30,108 nucleotides of DNA from the NCBI GenBank assembly GCA_034696485.1, contig JAQIWT010000173.1:1-30108 (forward strand). Reading direction: 5' to 3'. The DNA is from Isohypsibius dastychi. Lineage: Eukaryota; Tardigrada; Eutardigrada; Parachela; Isohypsibiidae. Both the position numbers and the translations under genes were made by a program. The notes under the pieces were generated by a model that saw only the letters and a list, made by a program, of their open reading frames with translations, searched no databases and was not told the origin of the DNA. This document shows, piece after piece, positions 10,756-21,741 of this stretch; within the stretch, counting starts at the first letter, position 1, and each line of letters starts with the position of its first letter.

Positions 10756-11372
10756 TCATCCGATGAAGTTCATGACGACCAAATGCAGGATTACGTGGGC
10801 GAAGGTGAAATCCACGACAGCCCGCTCTTGTGTGATATGTCCAAATTGCGATTTGTTCTCCGGATTCACTTGCATCCTCAGACAAACTAAAAAACGACAA
10901 CGACAAAATTATGAATAATTCAAACTTCCGGTCGCATGGTTCGAACAAAAGCGACTCGCACCAGAAGTTATTCCCACCAATGCATTGAAGAAATACGATA
11001 CAAGCACCCGAAAAAAGTTAAAGGTTCCCTCAATCAGTTGGTGCAAATGCAATAAAAAACCCGCAAACGAATCGAAGCATATTTTGATTTGTAGAATTTC
11101 AACATCTCGCAAGACGCATGTTTTACATGGCGCGGACTAACTTCCTCGAGCAGATCAATTTTACCTGCAAGAACGAAAGAGGCGACGGTAGAGATGAATC
11201 CGCTGAGAAAAGAGTTGAATGGAAATGTTCCAACAAGCGCGCAATAAACGAATTGAGTAATTCCAGTTAGCAGGATATACAGCAGGTAAGCATCGATCAG
11301 CTTGAGCTTCTTGGGAGTTCTGACGCGATACTCCTGGTACAGTTTTCCCAACACTCCTCGGAGTTCCGACAT
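10756..11372 (-). CDS. DAD1: Oligosaccharyltransferase subunit DAD1
   Basis: Two exons on the minus strand, 11372-11165 and 10886-10756, join in phase 1 to give 112 residues; human DAD1 has 113. DAD1 is a small integral ER membrane subunit of the oligosaccharyltransferase complex that N-glycosylates nascent proteins. Recognition is direct: [34 protein letters not shown], then after the intron [12 protein letters not shown] and the C-terminal HLVVMNFIG. Three membrane segments are visible. The start at 11372 ([15 protein letters not shown]) matches the family's usual N-terminal length. The open frame extends upstream to 11444, but an acceptor-like TTTTCTAG just upstream suggests a 5' UTR intron. 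The intron runs 10887-11164. Confidence 0.96.
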
Positions 11373-12082
11373 GGCAGCAGATGCAGGAATGGCTTGAAAA
11401 TGGCTAGAAAACAAGCGGCGAAAACTGACTTGTTTTAATTTCATCGGTTTTATTTGCGTGTTGAGCTGGCAGACAGGCTATTTGCACGCGAATCATCAGG
11501 GCTTACCTGCAACTGTAAAATGCACACGTTAACCCTAGAGTTGATCGATCTATGGGCACTCAGTTGAACATCGTGCTCGTTTCGCTCGCCATATTCGAAA
11601 TAAAGCTTGACCTTTTCTCATTTTTTGAAAATCGTCACTGAGAATTAAAATTACAAATAAAATATTTCTTGACAAGCGTTTTTTCGATCAAAGAGTAAGT
11701 CAAAAGTCGGCAAGACGGCCAGTTACGGGTTGAATCTAAATAGAGTTTTCATTTAGCACAACTTGTTTACTGTCATGGAAATTTCGCACAGTGGTACAGG
11801 AATCCACCTGGTACGAGTAGGGCAAGAACCTGAGTGAGTGGCAAGTGTTCTCGTATTAAGTTGACCGATCAGCTGGGCAAGACGCATGAAATCACTATGG
11901 CATTGGTCACGTGGGTTGATCAATGATTATGGGATTGTACCCAAATTCACTCACTAGTTTCAGCCATTTTTTGACATGGCTTAAAAATACGATTTTAGCA
12001 TGTTTCTGATGTTGAAATTACCTAATTTCCCAGCTTTGTTGTTGTCAATCGATTGAAATTAGGATTATTCTTGTACTGAAGA
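11373..12082. promoter_or_regulatory. Divergent intergenic region, DAD1 / FCP1
   Basis: About 710 bases separate the divergent start codons of DAD1 (-) and FCP1 (+), so both promoters should lie here. I see no TATA box I would trust and no coding frame. A 5' UTR exon of DAD1 may lie just above 11415. Confidence 0.5.
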
Positions 12083-15000
12083 ATGCTTGAAGCTACTGGA
12101 AAGGAGGGAGAAAGGACGATTTGCGAAGTTATCTACGAAGGACCCACACCACGTCGAATATCGCGGATTAAAGCTCGTGCCAATGATATCGTTCAGAAAG
12201 GACAGATTCTCGTGCTATTTGATGGTTCAGATGATGGAGTCAAGAACGGAACCTCGGCAGAAGATGGAAAGATCAAAGCGACTGATGTGGGAACTGTTGT
12301 GGAAATTCTTGTTAAAAGTGGCGATGTCGTGCAGCCTGGGTGAGTATCTGACTACAGTTGAAATCATTGAAACTTAAAATTAACACGAATTTCGCTGAAT
12401 TTTACGGTATCGAATCTGTGGTGAATACATTCCCAGATGGACTAAGTTGGTTGAAATCTGCGACCGAACTATTATTTTTGAGGGACATGATTGAATTTTT
12501 TCCCGTAGTAGTAATCCGAGCCAGCCAGTGTTTCAAGAAATTTCATTTACAAGGTCCATCCATGCAGGTTTTTCTCCTAAAGCTTTTATTCGTGAGAAGA
12601 CGAGAAAGGAGGAAGTAGTAGAGTCTCGGGGTTCGGTGAATTGTCAAGCAACTTCTCGTTTGTCTTCCCATTTCCGGTCATAAGCTGTTACGCCGTGCGA
12701 TGGAGAAATGTGGGGAATAAAATATGGAGCCATAAAGCTTGGCGAACGTTCATCGTGACATAGATGTAAATTTTTTAAGAGCATGTTTGGTGTGGAGTTG
12801 TAACGTGGTTTTTTACGTCATCTACTGCATTAGCTTCTAAAGTTCGGAATGAGCGCCGTGATGTCACAGCTCCAGATTCACAAGTCGGATTGACCGCTCT
12901 TTGATTCATCCGTGTCAGGACACACGATATTTCGCCAGGTTTTATGATAATTTTCAGTACTCCTCCTTGTTTGGATCAACCAAGCTGTTCGTTGAAGAAG
13001 AACCTGTACTTCCGGTCGCGCGACCTTAGTTAATGGCTGTTCAGCTTGAACCAGCTCGGCTTCGATTACGTTTGTTTTTGTATCCAATGATTAAGCAGTA
13101 TAATTACCGAATAAAGTTGAAGAATAACGTAATTTAAAATGAAGTTGAATTATCGGATTTGTTGTGATGTTTGTCCATGGTAAATCGAGATGTTGGCGAA
13201 TATAGAAAGACTGTAGTTGCGTTGCCCTGACTGATTAAATTGAATTTATTCTGTTAATTTGGATGGTAATTTTGTCGAAGGTGGAAGAACAATATAAATT
13301 CTGATGCCCGGATTCTCCAAATTTCTCCATTGATTAATGATTGTTTTATTCCAGATCGTGCTTGATGAGGGTGAAAAAAGGATGCCCCCATGCTGTTGTT
13401 ATGAAAGAGATGTGTGCGGAATGTGGAGCGGATCTGCGGGCAAATGGGCGACCCGGCACCGGCATTCGACAGGGAAATGTGTCCGCTGCAGTGCCGATGG
13501 CAAGTGCTTAATTATTTTTAGTTTTTTTATCTGTGAAATTATTGAATTTTTTTCGACGATTATTTTACCGAACAGAATTGCGTTTGGAGAAAAGTTTGAT
13601 CGAGCAAACGGCATGTCTAATAAAGGTTTCCATTTCAGGTCCATAATATTCCGGAATTATACGTGAGTAATGAGCATGCGACGCAGTTGGGTAAAGCGGA
13701 TGTTGACGTCCTTCTCAAAAGCAAACGACTTGTCCTTCTCGTTGATCTTGACCAGACACTCATTCATACTACTGCGGAGAATATTAGCAGAGATCTCAAG
13801 GTGAGTCAACATTAACAACTTTCGCAAGCACTAACTGAACTGCATTTGATCGAGAAAAAATTGAGGTACATCTAGCGTTTTTTGAATAATTAAATTACCT
13901 TTAAGATTACCGATTGTACAGTATTTAGCTTTGGTGACATTTTGTTGTGGCATGCAGTTTTTGCGATTGGAAGTTTTGGATTTTCGATGCAGTTGAAGTT
14001 TATTATGTATTCAAAGTTTGGTGATAAATGTCGTTTTTTTCCAGATCGCTGTTTTATACAAAATGTCATTCTGATTACCAAGTTCCAGATTTTTCGCCGG
14101 AAGCTCTTGTGTGTTCATTTTCTTCTGTTTTCAGAATGATATACACCATTTCCAGCTGCATCCGAAGTCTCCGTGGTATCACACTAAACTACGTCCTGGA
14201 ACAACAGAATTCCTCTCCGACATCAAAAAATATTTTGAGCTACATATTTGTACATTCGGAAGCCGGATGTACGCCCACCAGATCGCCAAAATTCTTGACC
14301 CGGACGGCGCACTTTTTTCGCACCGGATCCTTTCGCGAGACGAAATTCTGGATCCGTTTCTGAAAACTGCAAATATGAAGTTCGTGATCCAGATTTTCAA
14401 TCCATGAAATATTAAACTTGAAATATTTGGTTGAGTTCGAGTGAAGGGATGTTTTTAGCTTTTCCAAGGTTATATCATTTTTTAGCTAAAAAATCTTTGT
14501 GATTTTTTCGAGAAGTACATACACTCCGGAAATTTTAGGTTGAGAAATACTTTGAATTCACAACAAAAAGATGTAGAGAAGTTATTTTATATGTTACTTC
14601 CGGTCCAGAATTTATGGCCTGTATTGATTCTTATTTTCCTTCCAGAGCTTTATTCCCTCTGGGTGATCAGATGGTCTGCATCATCGACGACCGCGAAGAC
14701 GTCTGGAATTTTTCTTCCAACCTTGTCCACGTGAAGCAGTATTCGTATTTCAAAAATGTCGGCGATATAAATTCGCCCTTTTCAAAAAGCGTCGGCACTG
14801 CCGGCAGTCCTCCCGCCAAAGATTCAGCATCTCCCCCATGTTCAAAAACCGCACCCACCGAAGCTGTGAAACATCAATACGAATCACAGTTTGGTGACCA
14901 ATCAACGGACACAGACTCGGATGATTATTTGCTGTATTTGAAAAGTATCCTCACGACAATACATTCGGCATATTATCAACTATACGACGAAGGACAAGTT

Positions 15001-16544
15001 AAGACGGACCAGAAAAATGGGTGAGAACTGAAAAGCTTTATGGATTCTATTCTTCAGCTTTTAATCGGACCATAGTTACACTTTTTGTTGTTCGAATATC
15101 AGACAACTTGAAAATACAAGTTTAGATAAAGGTCATTTGAGTATTCAGGTTATGTTGTTTGAGGCCATATCTATCAATTTCGATAACTCAAATATCGAAT
15201 TCGTTCACGCCGTTCTCGTTTGTCTGGGAACCTGCACTTCCAGTCTAACTCGAAAGAAGATTTTTTTTTGTCATTTTTGGAAATCTTATAGGGTATTACC
15301 TGGAATGTTTGTGCTTCGTTTCAGTCAGTTTTTTGGGGTTGGCTTCAAAATTAGAACGAAACTGTCTTTGATTTCACGGTATAACCAAATATTATCTTGT
15401 TTTATGTTTTGTTTTTTTTCAGCACCGCTGATTTGGCTATTCCTGATCTCAAAAATATCATCCCCTACGTGCGAAAGAAAGTGCTGAAAGGGTGCAGTCT
15501 TGTTTTTTCCGGATTATTCCCACAGGACGTTCGGAGTGCCGAAAAAGAAAGGACCATTGCACTTGCTTTATCTTTTGGAGCAACTGTCACTGATGAGATA
15601 ATCACCAAGGAATCCGATCCCGACGGATTTACAACACACCTCATCGCTGTTAAAGATGGAACAGCCAAGGTTACCAAAGCCAGGCAGCTCGGGTAAACAA
15701 CTTCTGCTGTGAACATGTTAATGACGCTTGAATTACGCTGATTTCTTACGAAGAAAGTTAACAACTTGACATTTTCAAGCTCATCCTTATTTTCGAGACT
15801 GTTCCGGTTGATACGTGAAGTTACGCCAGTTCACTGGTATTTTCCAGTATTTGTCTGACTACAGTATCACGTCTTTGTTATTCAGGACTGTCCATATTGT
15901 TGGACCGGCTTGGCTCAAAGAGTGTATCCGGCGTTGGGAGCACGTCGATGAGCGTTTGTACCCCATTCCGGCAGCGAGTAGCTCTTCGACCAACACATCC
16001 TTCCTACCAGAGTCCAGTCTCCGTCATCTTCAAGCTAATCAGTCCAGCTCACAGGGAAAGAGTGATGCTAACTGTCTTTCCGGGATATCGGCGTTCGAGC
16101 TAGAGAACATGAACGATGAGGTTGATGACGAAATCGGCGATCTGGATTTGGATGGAGATGAAGACTCAAATAGTATGAATGACGACTCCAAGGTTATTGA
16201 TGTTGAGAGCGACAATGATGATGAGAAAGAAGACGTCACCGTAGCAAACGGTTCGTCTAGTTTAATGGCGATGTACTGTAGGTTCTGACCAGATGTGTTC
16301 TGTAGATTCAACGGAGTTTCCGGAAAGAAATGGCAAATCCGTGAAACGGCGGTTATCTCCTGATTCCGATGATTCCAATTTTGGGCACAAACAACCTCGG
16401 AAGAGCAAACTTGATCTTCCTTCCGATGATGACAGCGATGTTGTGGATGAGTCTTTCAGCGATGACGATGATGATATGAATGAGGATGAAGGCGATCTGG
16501 GTGAAATGGCTGCGGCTTTAGAACGCCAGTTATCGGAAAGCTGA
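12083..16544 (+). CDS. CTDP1: RNA polymerase II CTD phosphatase FCP1
   Basis: Eight exons fit in phase: 12083-12339, 13355-13499, 13639-13800, 14135-14379, 14646-15020, 15423-15692, 15886-16250, 16306-16544 (685 residues; human 961). The enzyme dephosphorylates the polymerase II C-terminal repeat in the nucleus to recycle the polymerase. In order: a lipoyl/biotinyl-like N-terminal fold (to about 100), the CPHAVVMKEMCAECGADL cysteine block, the FCP catalytic loop DLDQT (170-174) with first Asp as nucleophile, TFGSRMYAHQIAKILDP and FSHRILSRDE, then MVCIIDDREDVW (about 279-290). A BRCT domain follows (about 400-505, ending CIRRWEHVDERLYPI). The tail is acidic and ends DLGEMAAALERQLSES, matching the TFIIF/RAP74-binding end of the family. 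Intron 1 is 1015 bases, and intron 2 uses a GC donor. The loss in length relative to human is in the linkers. Confidence 0.95.
13500..13638 (+). other. GC-AG intron 2 of FCP1
   Basis: The intron starts ATG|GCAAGT and ends TTTCAG|GTC. It is the only junction that keeps the frame from VSAAVPM into VHNIPELYVSNEH, which matches human MVHSVPELMVSSEQ. The nearby GT (position 13504) would give a stop within three codons. GCAAGT is the strong consensus of natural GC donors. Confidence 0.85.
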
Positions 16545-17589
16545 ATTGTTTTTCTGAATGTACATACATATAATTTTGCCGGGAGCTTGTAAATAGTATT
16601 TGGAGAATCAGTAGTAGTATTTGTCTGAGGGGTGTGCAGGAATCGTACAAGTTAACAGTATTTTTTAATTGTTCTGTTTTTGTTACCGTTTTTTGAGCCT
16701 CTTGTTCTTTTGTTTGAGTGAGTGTTGTTTTTTCTTGTTACTGTTTCTATGCTCAAACTTCATCCGTGAGTTCAGTGGTTGTTAAGAAATGAGTCTCAAA
16801 GATCAAATCTTCTGAACCTGTTTGATCTTTTATCAAACTTTTGAGCTTTTATTTCAGACGGATCCAGCAGGAACGTAGAAATCACAGTTTGTCATTACCG
16901 AGGCGCTCATGTTACATGATACAGGTACACCTGTATGATGCACGTAGAAGAGTTCCAGAAAGTATTGGACTAGCCTGAAGATAGCAGTGAATGAACAGTG
17001 GATCAGGGGTCGTTTTCATGACCTCGCGAAATTTCAAGAGACGGACGGCAGTTTGGTGACATACCGAACTTTCCTACCAGGGTACTGTAGCCGAATAAAG
17101 AATCTGGGTAAACATTGCGTTAATTTTGAATCGACACGTAATAAGTAAGGCTTTCGGGCTTCCTTCTAATCAAACTGGACTCGGTTAATGGGTTTATTTG
17201 CGATGCACAGTAGCGCCGAAGAGCCAGCCTGAACTCCTTTAATATGTCAAGATTGGCGCTCATCCATTTCAGGAATGTGGAAGGGGAACAAGACCGCCCT
17301 GCTGTGCATCCTCGGTACTCGTGTGATCAACCGTGTCTCCCACCGAATTGCACCTGGTGTCGAGTTATTTTTTTCTACACTTTGCAGAGAGCGCGTAGCC
17401 GTGACGAGATGTTTATTAACGATCGATCGCTGCCCGTCACAATTATCATGATTTCAAATCCAGCGCAGATCCAGAACGTGCTCGCACTTGGTTGCTCCAC
17501 TCGATCTACCGTATAATAAAATCCTTCTTTTCCACCAGCATAAACCAAGGACTATTTGCATCTCTGGCAAGTGCGTTATATTATAACAA
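16545..17589. other. Intergenic, FCP1 3' UTR and upstream of unknown gene
   Basis: No gene is recognisable. T-rich sequence follows the FCP1 stop. An AATAAA at 17094-17099 is a possible polyadenylation signal, though it lies about 550 bases past the stop. Open frames at 17244-17516 and nearby show no family resemblance. Confidence 0.5.
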
Positions 17590-19194
17590 ATGGACAACGA
17601 CGAGACGAGTTCAAGTAGTGGATCAATTACCCGCGGCAATTCACCTCCACCATCCGAACTTCAGAGCAATCCACATCCATACCGTTTTTATAAACGGAGT
17701 AAATCCATGTCCGTCTCGACATCTCAGTCAGCGCCTTCGCTGAGTATTCCGGAAATTATTCTGCAACCCCCTGAAGCGATCATCCACTGCAGCATTACAC
17801 CGACCGTTAAACTGTTACAAGTGGTCACTGGCGAGGACTATGGATCCAGTGATGCCAGCTGCCAAAAACGCGGTAAGTTCATGGGTTACATCGAATGTGG
17901 CTCTCTTGAATGAATCGTGAATAGACTACACTGTAACCTGATCAGCACCAGTAGTTGTATGCTCTGTTTTGTCGTGCCCCTTGGGTCTCCCAGAATACCG
18001 TCTCGATTATCTTGGGCACGGTTTCAGGTGGGGCTCCTTACGTGAGTCTAGCTTTGGTTTCGAATTTCTAAGAGAATCGAACAGTTCGTTCGATCTAGAA
18101 ATTCCGTCAAACATTTTCTTCATCAGAGGTCAGGTTTTTGAGAAAATACGTGACAACCTTCGGGTGGTTATGAAAGCAGTACTCCAGGGTGTTGTTTCGA
18201 AGGTTTTCCTGAAAAGCTCACCCGCACCTTTCTCTGCTTTCGTACCTCCGACATTATCTCACCCGCTGAGATTCATTTGTTGGAAATGTCACCAGTTTCT
18301 CACACTCCGTCGTTACCTTAATCTTCCGAAACCGACTAGAATAACAGCCTAACCGAGATAGGGCTTCATCCACTGTCGGTCTACTGGGACAAAAAAGGCC
18401 AATCAGTCACTGAGTAACCTTTCTCAACCGGAAATCAATTTCTGCTGTGCCGTACCAATTAATCGATAATTGTACCGACAAATACCTTGTGGATTTGATC
18501 GGCACACGATTATCCCGCAAACTTGCTCACGGGAGGCCGAAAAATACTCTAGAAAAGGGAGATAAACTTCTAAGATTCGTTCCGTCCCCACGGAACTATT
18601 CATGACAACATTCGGCCCAAACTCAAACTTCTAAAAAACACGCTGAAACCCTGAACACATAGATCTGTAGTGTGCGCTTAACGGAACAATTATATCTGTC
18701 CATTTCTGTCAAAAATATGGGCTGCAGAAACAGTATTGCTGTTTCTTCGCAAAGTCTTGATAAAACATGCTCTTCCAAAATTGAGTGTCCTTTTTCCCGC
18801 TAGCGCTGACGTGAATTGGGATATCGATTACGATCCATCACGTTCAGTAATTAATTGCTGAATACCGCAACAATTAATTACCACTGATTACACGAGATTT
18901 GTTTGTTTACCAGATTCGGTGATTAAATTTGCTTCAAATCAGTCAAGTCATTCGGCGCCCGAAATAGCCTCCAACGGAAGCGGAAAAGACGAAGAGAAGA
19001 GTTTGCCGGAGAATAATCAGGAAGACGGCGGAGATGGGACGTCAGCCAAGTTCGAGGAAGACGATCAGGAGGCCAAATCTCGTCAACATCAACAGCACGC
19101 TTTCAAGCACCCTGGAAACACCGCCACTAAACGACAATCATCTCGAAAAACCGCAGCGGCCAGACGACTCCAGGAGAAGAAACGTAAACACTGA
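17590..19194 (+). CDS. Unrecognised disordered, probably nuclear protein
   Basis: I do not recognise this protein. Two exons, 17590-17872 and 18914-19194, join in phase 1 across a 1041-base intron to give 187 residues. The donor is G|GTAAGT and the acceptor follows TTTGTTTACCAG. The N-terminus (MDNDETSSSSGS, then a Ser/Pro-rich stretch) and the middle (Glu/Asp/Gln-rich, about 100-150) look disordered. One more hydrophobic block, IIHCSITPTVKLLQVVTG (about 59-76), may be a short binding segment. The C-terminus is strongly basic (KRQSSRKTAAARRLQEKKRK) and could be a nuclear or nucleolar signal. There is no signal peptide or membrane segment. An internal exon could be missing from the long intron. 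No function is proposed. Confidence 0.5.
18847..18881. repeat. AT-rich perfect 11-bp inverted repeat
   Basis: GTAATTAATTG at 18847-18857 is the exact reverse complement of CAATTAATTAC at 18871-18881, with a 13-base spacer. It lies near the 3' end of the intron of the unrecognised gene. It holds two TAATTA homeodomain-type cores but may be chance in AT-rich DNA. Confidence 0.5.
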
Positions 19195-20635
19195 CCAGCA
19201 AAACGCTATTTTACGAAACTTAATTTATGACAATTTTTATTTCCATATTCGAAAATGCTGACGTGATTTTGATCGACGTCAATTTTTCTCAACGTGACAT
19301 AATTTGCTATCCGTCCCAAAGTACGCACAGATGAACGAACTTGGGTCCATACTCTATACACTTAAAAGAAGTAAATTACCGGAATCAAGTTGACCTTTAA
19401 CTTTTGCGTAAAACATAAATGGAGCGAAAAGGTGGTGGTTATCCAGCTTGACTTAACGAACTGGCATGGTTAACAACCATCAATTTGGCTTACAGAAATT
19501 GCAGATGCGCATTTAACATTTCTAGGAAATGTGTTCCCAGAAATATTTTGACCCCGTTGTGTCGATACATAACATGCATTGCATACATACACCCCTTGAA
19601 TATCGGTGCTATAGCACAGTCATACAGTCAATAATGGTGCGCAAGAAGCCGTCGTTTGTGCTGCGCTAAAATGCTCACCTCAAGAAAAAATTCACCATCA
19701 GGCGAAAAATCCTATCTTTCTTATTTGAGAATATTCCGCAAAGTATTAAATAAACCATGTTTGCGCATGCTGTACTTGACTAGAGCAACGATTTCTTTCT
19801 GAATTTGATTCCAAAATTCTCAGTTTTGAGAATTACCTCAATAAGGCATTCAGCCGAAAAACGCAATAAAATCGATGACCAAAAACAGAAAGCAGCATTT
19901 TGCAGCGAAATTCAATATATTTCCGTCCTCTATCTTGTAAATCCTCATCCAATATTTTCCGATGAACATGTAAACACTGCATTATTTAACCGACTGTAGA
20001 ACGCCTTTCAAACAAACAATTCGAGAAAATTAATAATATCCGGAATATCATTAATAATAAATTAATAACATTCCGGTAATCACAGTAAAACCACAAGCAA
20101 AACGACTAAGTTTTCGGATTCTTTTTGATTTGAACATTCATTTAGTTCCATTCAGTTCAGTTTAGTTTAGTTTGGTTATTCAGTTACTATCCATTTAGAT
20201 TCAAACTTTTCACTTGACAGCAAAACTTCTTTTTCTTTGTAAATTGACCAGTCCCATTACGAAAATCAATCGAACGACTGAAATGTGCCGTGTGATCATC
20301 CGTAAAAACACGTGTTTCTATTTCGAGAATATCTATAAGCAGTTCTGCGTAGAAGAATCCACATAAATGTACTCATGCCGGAAACGCAACTATCCCGAAA
20401 CGCATTCTAAACCCCGAAACAAGCATCGTGGATAACGTGTTCTTTAATGCGATCCTCACAACTTTCACGACAAATCGGATTCACAATGACGCTACCAGAA
20501 CAGCAGAATCACAAATTAACACATCCGGCCAACCGGAAATGAGCCGATTTCCCCGTATTACAGTTTCTGTCACCTAAAAAAGATTCCTCCGCGATAAAGC
20601 AAAAATATACACACAAGCTTCATTCAAAACAAATG
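19195..20635. other. Convergent intergenic region, nothing recognised
   Basis: This 1.44-kb gap lies between the 3' ends of the unknown gene (+) and the uS17m gene (-). I found no gene. It contains a degenerate short tandem run of TTCAG/TTTAG units around 20143-20182. It also has an imperfect inverted repeat around 20038-20080 with CCGGAATAT and ATTCCGG arms. One open frame of 64 codons at 19805-19999 has no family character. Confidence 0.5.
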
Positions 20636-21141
20636 TCAACTCTTGTCTCTGACGGATTGTGGAGAGCCAACCGTGCAATCTTTCTCATCATAAACAATTC
20701 CAGGTCTTTCCGTGAAATCCGGAAGCAGTCTGTTTATCCGATCAAAATCCTCGAGATATAACATTTTGTCTTTATCTCCAATCACACGTTTTCCAGTCAG
20801 GGGGTCGCGCATCTGGCCAGCACGGATGACGACCTCCGCGACCTCATGGATGAGGTCCATTCGTTCTGGCTTGTCTTTCGACTTGATCAGCACAAGATCT
20901 CCGGGTTTGGTCAAGCTGGATGGATCGTCTGCGCGATATTGAGAATAATGTGTAAAATACTGCAATTGAAAGATATCGGTGGAAAAACAGCGCCAGATAT
21001 CGAATGGAAAACATGAAATCATTTAAATACCATTCGGAGATAATTGTCCAACTGGTTCGTCTGGACTTCAACCAGCGCCACTTTCGGAGCTAGTTTCTCA
21101 ACAACTTTCCCAATCACCATCAATTTCTGAAGGGTGGCCAT
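20636..21141 (-). CDS. MRPS17: Mitochondrial small ribosomal subunit protein uS17m
   Basis: Minus-strand exons 21141-21031 and 20959-20636 join in phase 0 across a 70-base intron and give 144 residues; human MRPS17 has 130. It is an OB-fold protein of the mitochondrial small ribosomal subunit that binds rRNA. The N-terminus MATLQKLMVIGKVVEKL matches the family's first strand. Conserved blocks follow: NYLRMYFTHYSQYRADD (compare human LLKYFNKRKTYFAHD), PGDLVLIKSKDKPER, HEVAEVVIRAGQMRDPLTGK. The first exon is absent from the long open frame that runs through the intron, so the start at 21141 rests on the splice model and family match. The C-terminal 45 residues are less conserved. The call fits the mitochondrial better than the cytosolic uS17, which is longer with a different N-terminus. 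Confidence 0.85.
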
Positions 21142-21741
21142 TTCGCGAGAACGAAGACAGATCAAGAGGAAGATTTCCTGGTTTTAATATTCGAAAACGC
21201 AAAACCAAAACATCCTCACTGTGTGTGCAGAGGCGTAGGCAAGTCCGAATGAAGTTCTGCCTGCAAGGTGATGATGGTGACGCCTGTGTTCGTCCAGGGG
21301 TAAAGTACATGGTGGGGTGGGGTGGTGGATTCAGTGGGGGGTTCACTCTCTGTTTTATGCATATTCGTACTCAGCTACTTCGCTACCGAAGAACTGATTG
21401 ATTGAAGTGGATTGATTGGACTGTAAGGAACACAAAGTGGACGTGGAGTGGAGTGGACACGGAGGAACACACTACACGTATGCCCTACGTAGAGCAACAA
21501 GACAAAAGTTTGATCTGGAATCTGGAAGCAAAGAGCTTCCGAGAGGAAGGAAACCGTCCTTTTGTAGGCCTGTATTTTTGATCTTGATTTTGTGTGGTCT
21601 GTAATCTGTATCCAACAACGGTGTCCTTATCGCAAACCAATTCAACCGAATCGCTCATATCTCTGTTTGAACAAACAAAGCAGTGATTTTGAATTTGAGT
21701 GCGCCCTTGACAAACTTATATTTTGGATTCCGCAAGCTGGC
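21142..21741. promoter_or_regulatory. Divergent intergenic region, MRPS17 / transporter
   Basis: These 600 bases separate divergent start codons and should carry both promoters. A G-rich tract lies at 21311-21341. The frame open upstream of the transporter start has no in-frame ATG before 21742. Confidence 0.5.
21311..21341 (+). other. G-rich tract with quadruplex potential
   Basis: The + strand has G4, G4, GG, GG and G6 runs separated by one to seven bases (it begins GGTGGGGTGGGGTGGTGG). This could form a G-quadruplex or bind zinc-finger factors. It lies about 170 bases upstream of the MRPS17 start codon on its template side and 400 upstream of the transporter start. Confidence 0.5.

Noticed and set aside
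12878-13087. Minus-strand frame nested in FCP1 intron 1
   Set aside because: It opens with TTG rather than ATG, has no recognisable domain and no splice partner in view.
17969-18352. Open frame of 127 codons in the intron of the unknown gene
   Set aside because: It has no ATG start, no family resemblance and no fit to the phase of the flanking exons. Such frames are expected by chance at this length in 30 kb.
19634-19669. Tiny ORF MVRKKPSFVLR
   Set aside because: Eleven codons, basic, but unlike the short ribosomal protein eL41 and without context that would support translation.
20143-20182. Short tandem-like TTCAG/TTTAG run
   Set aside because: Too short and degenerate to call a satellite or telomere-like tract.
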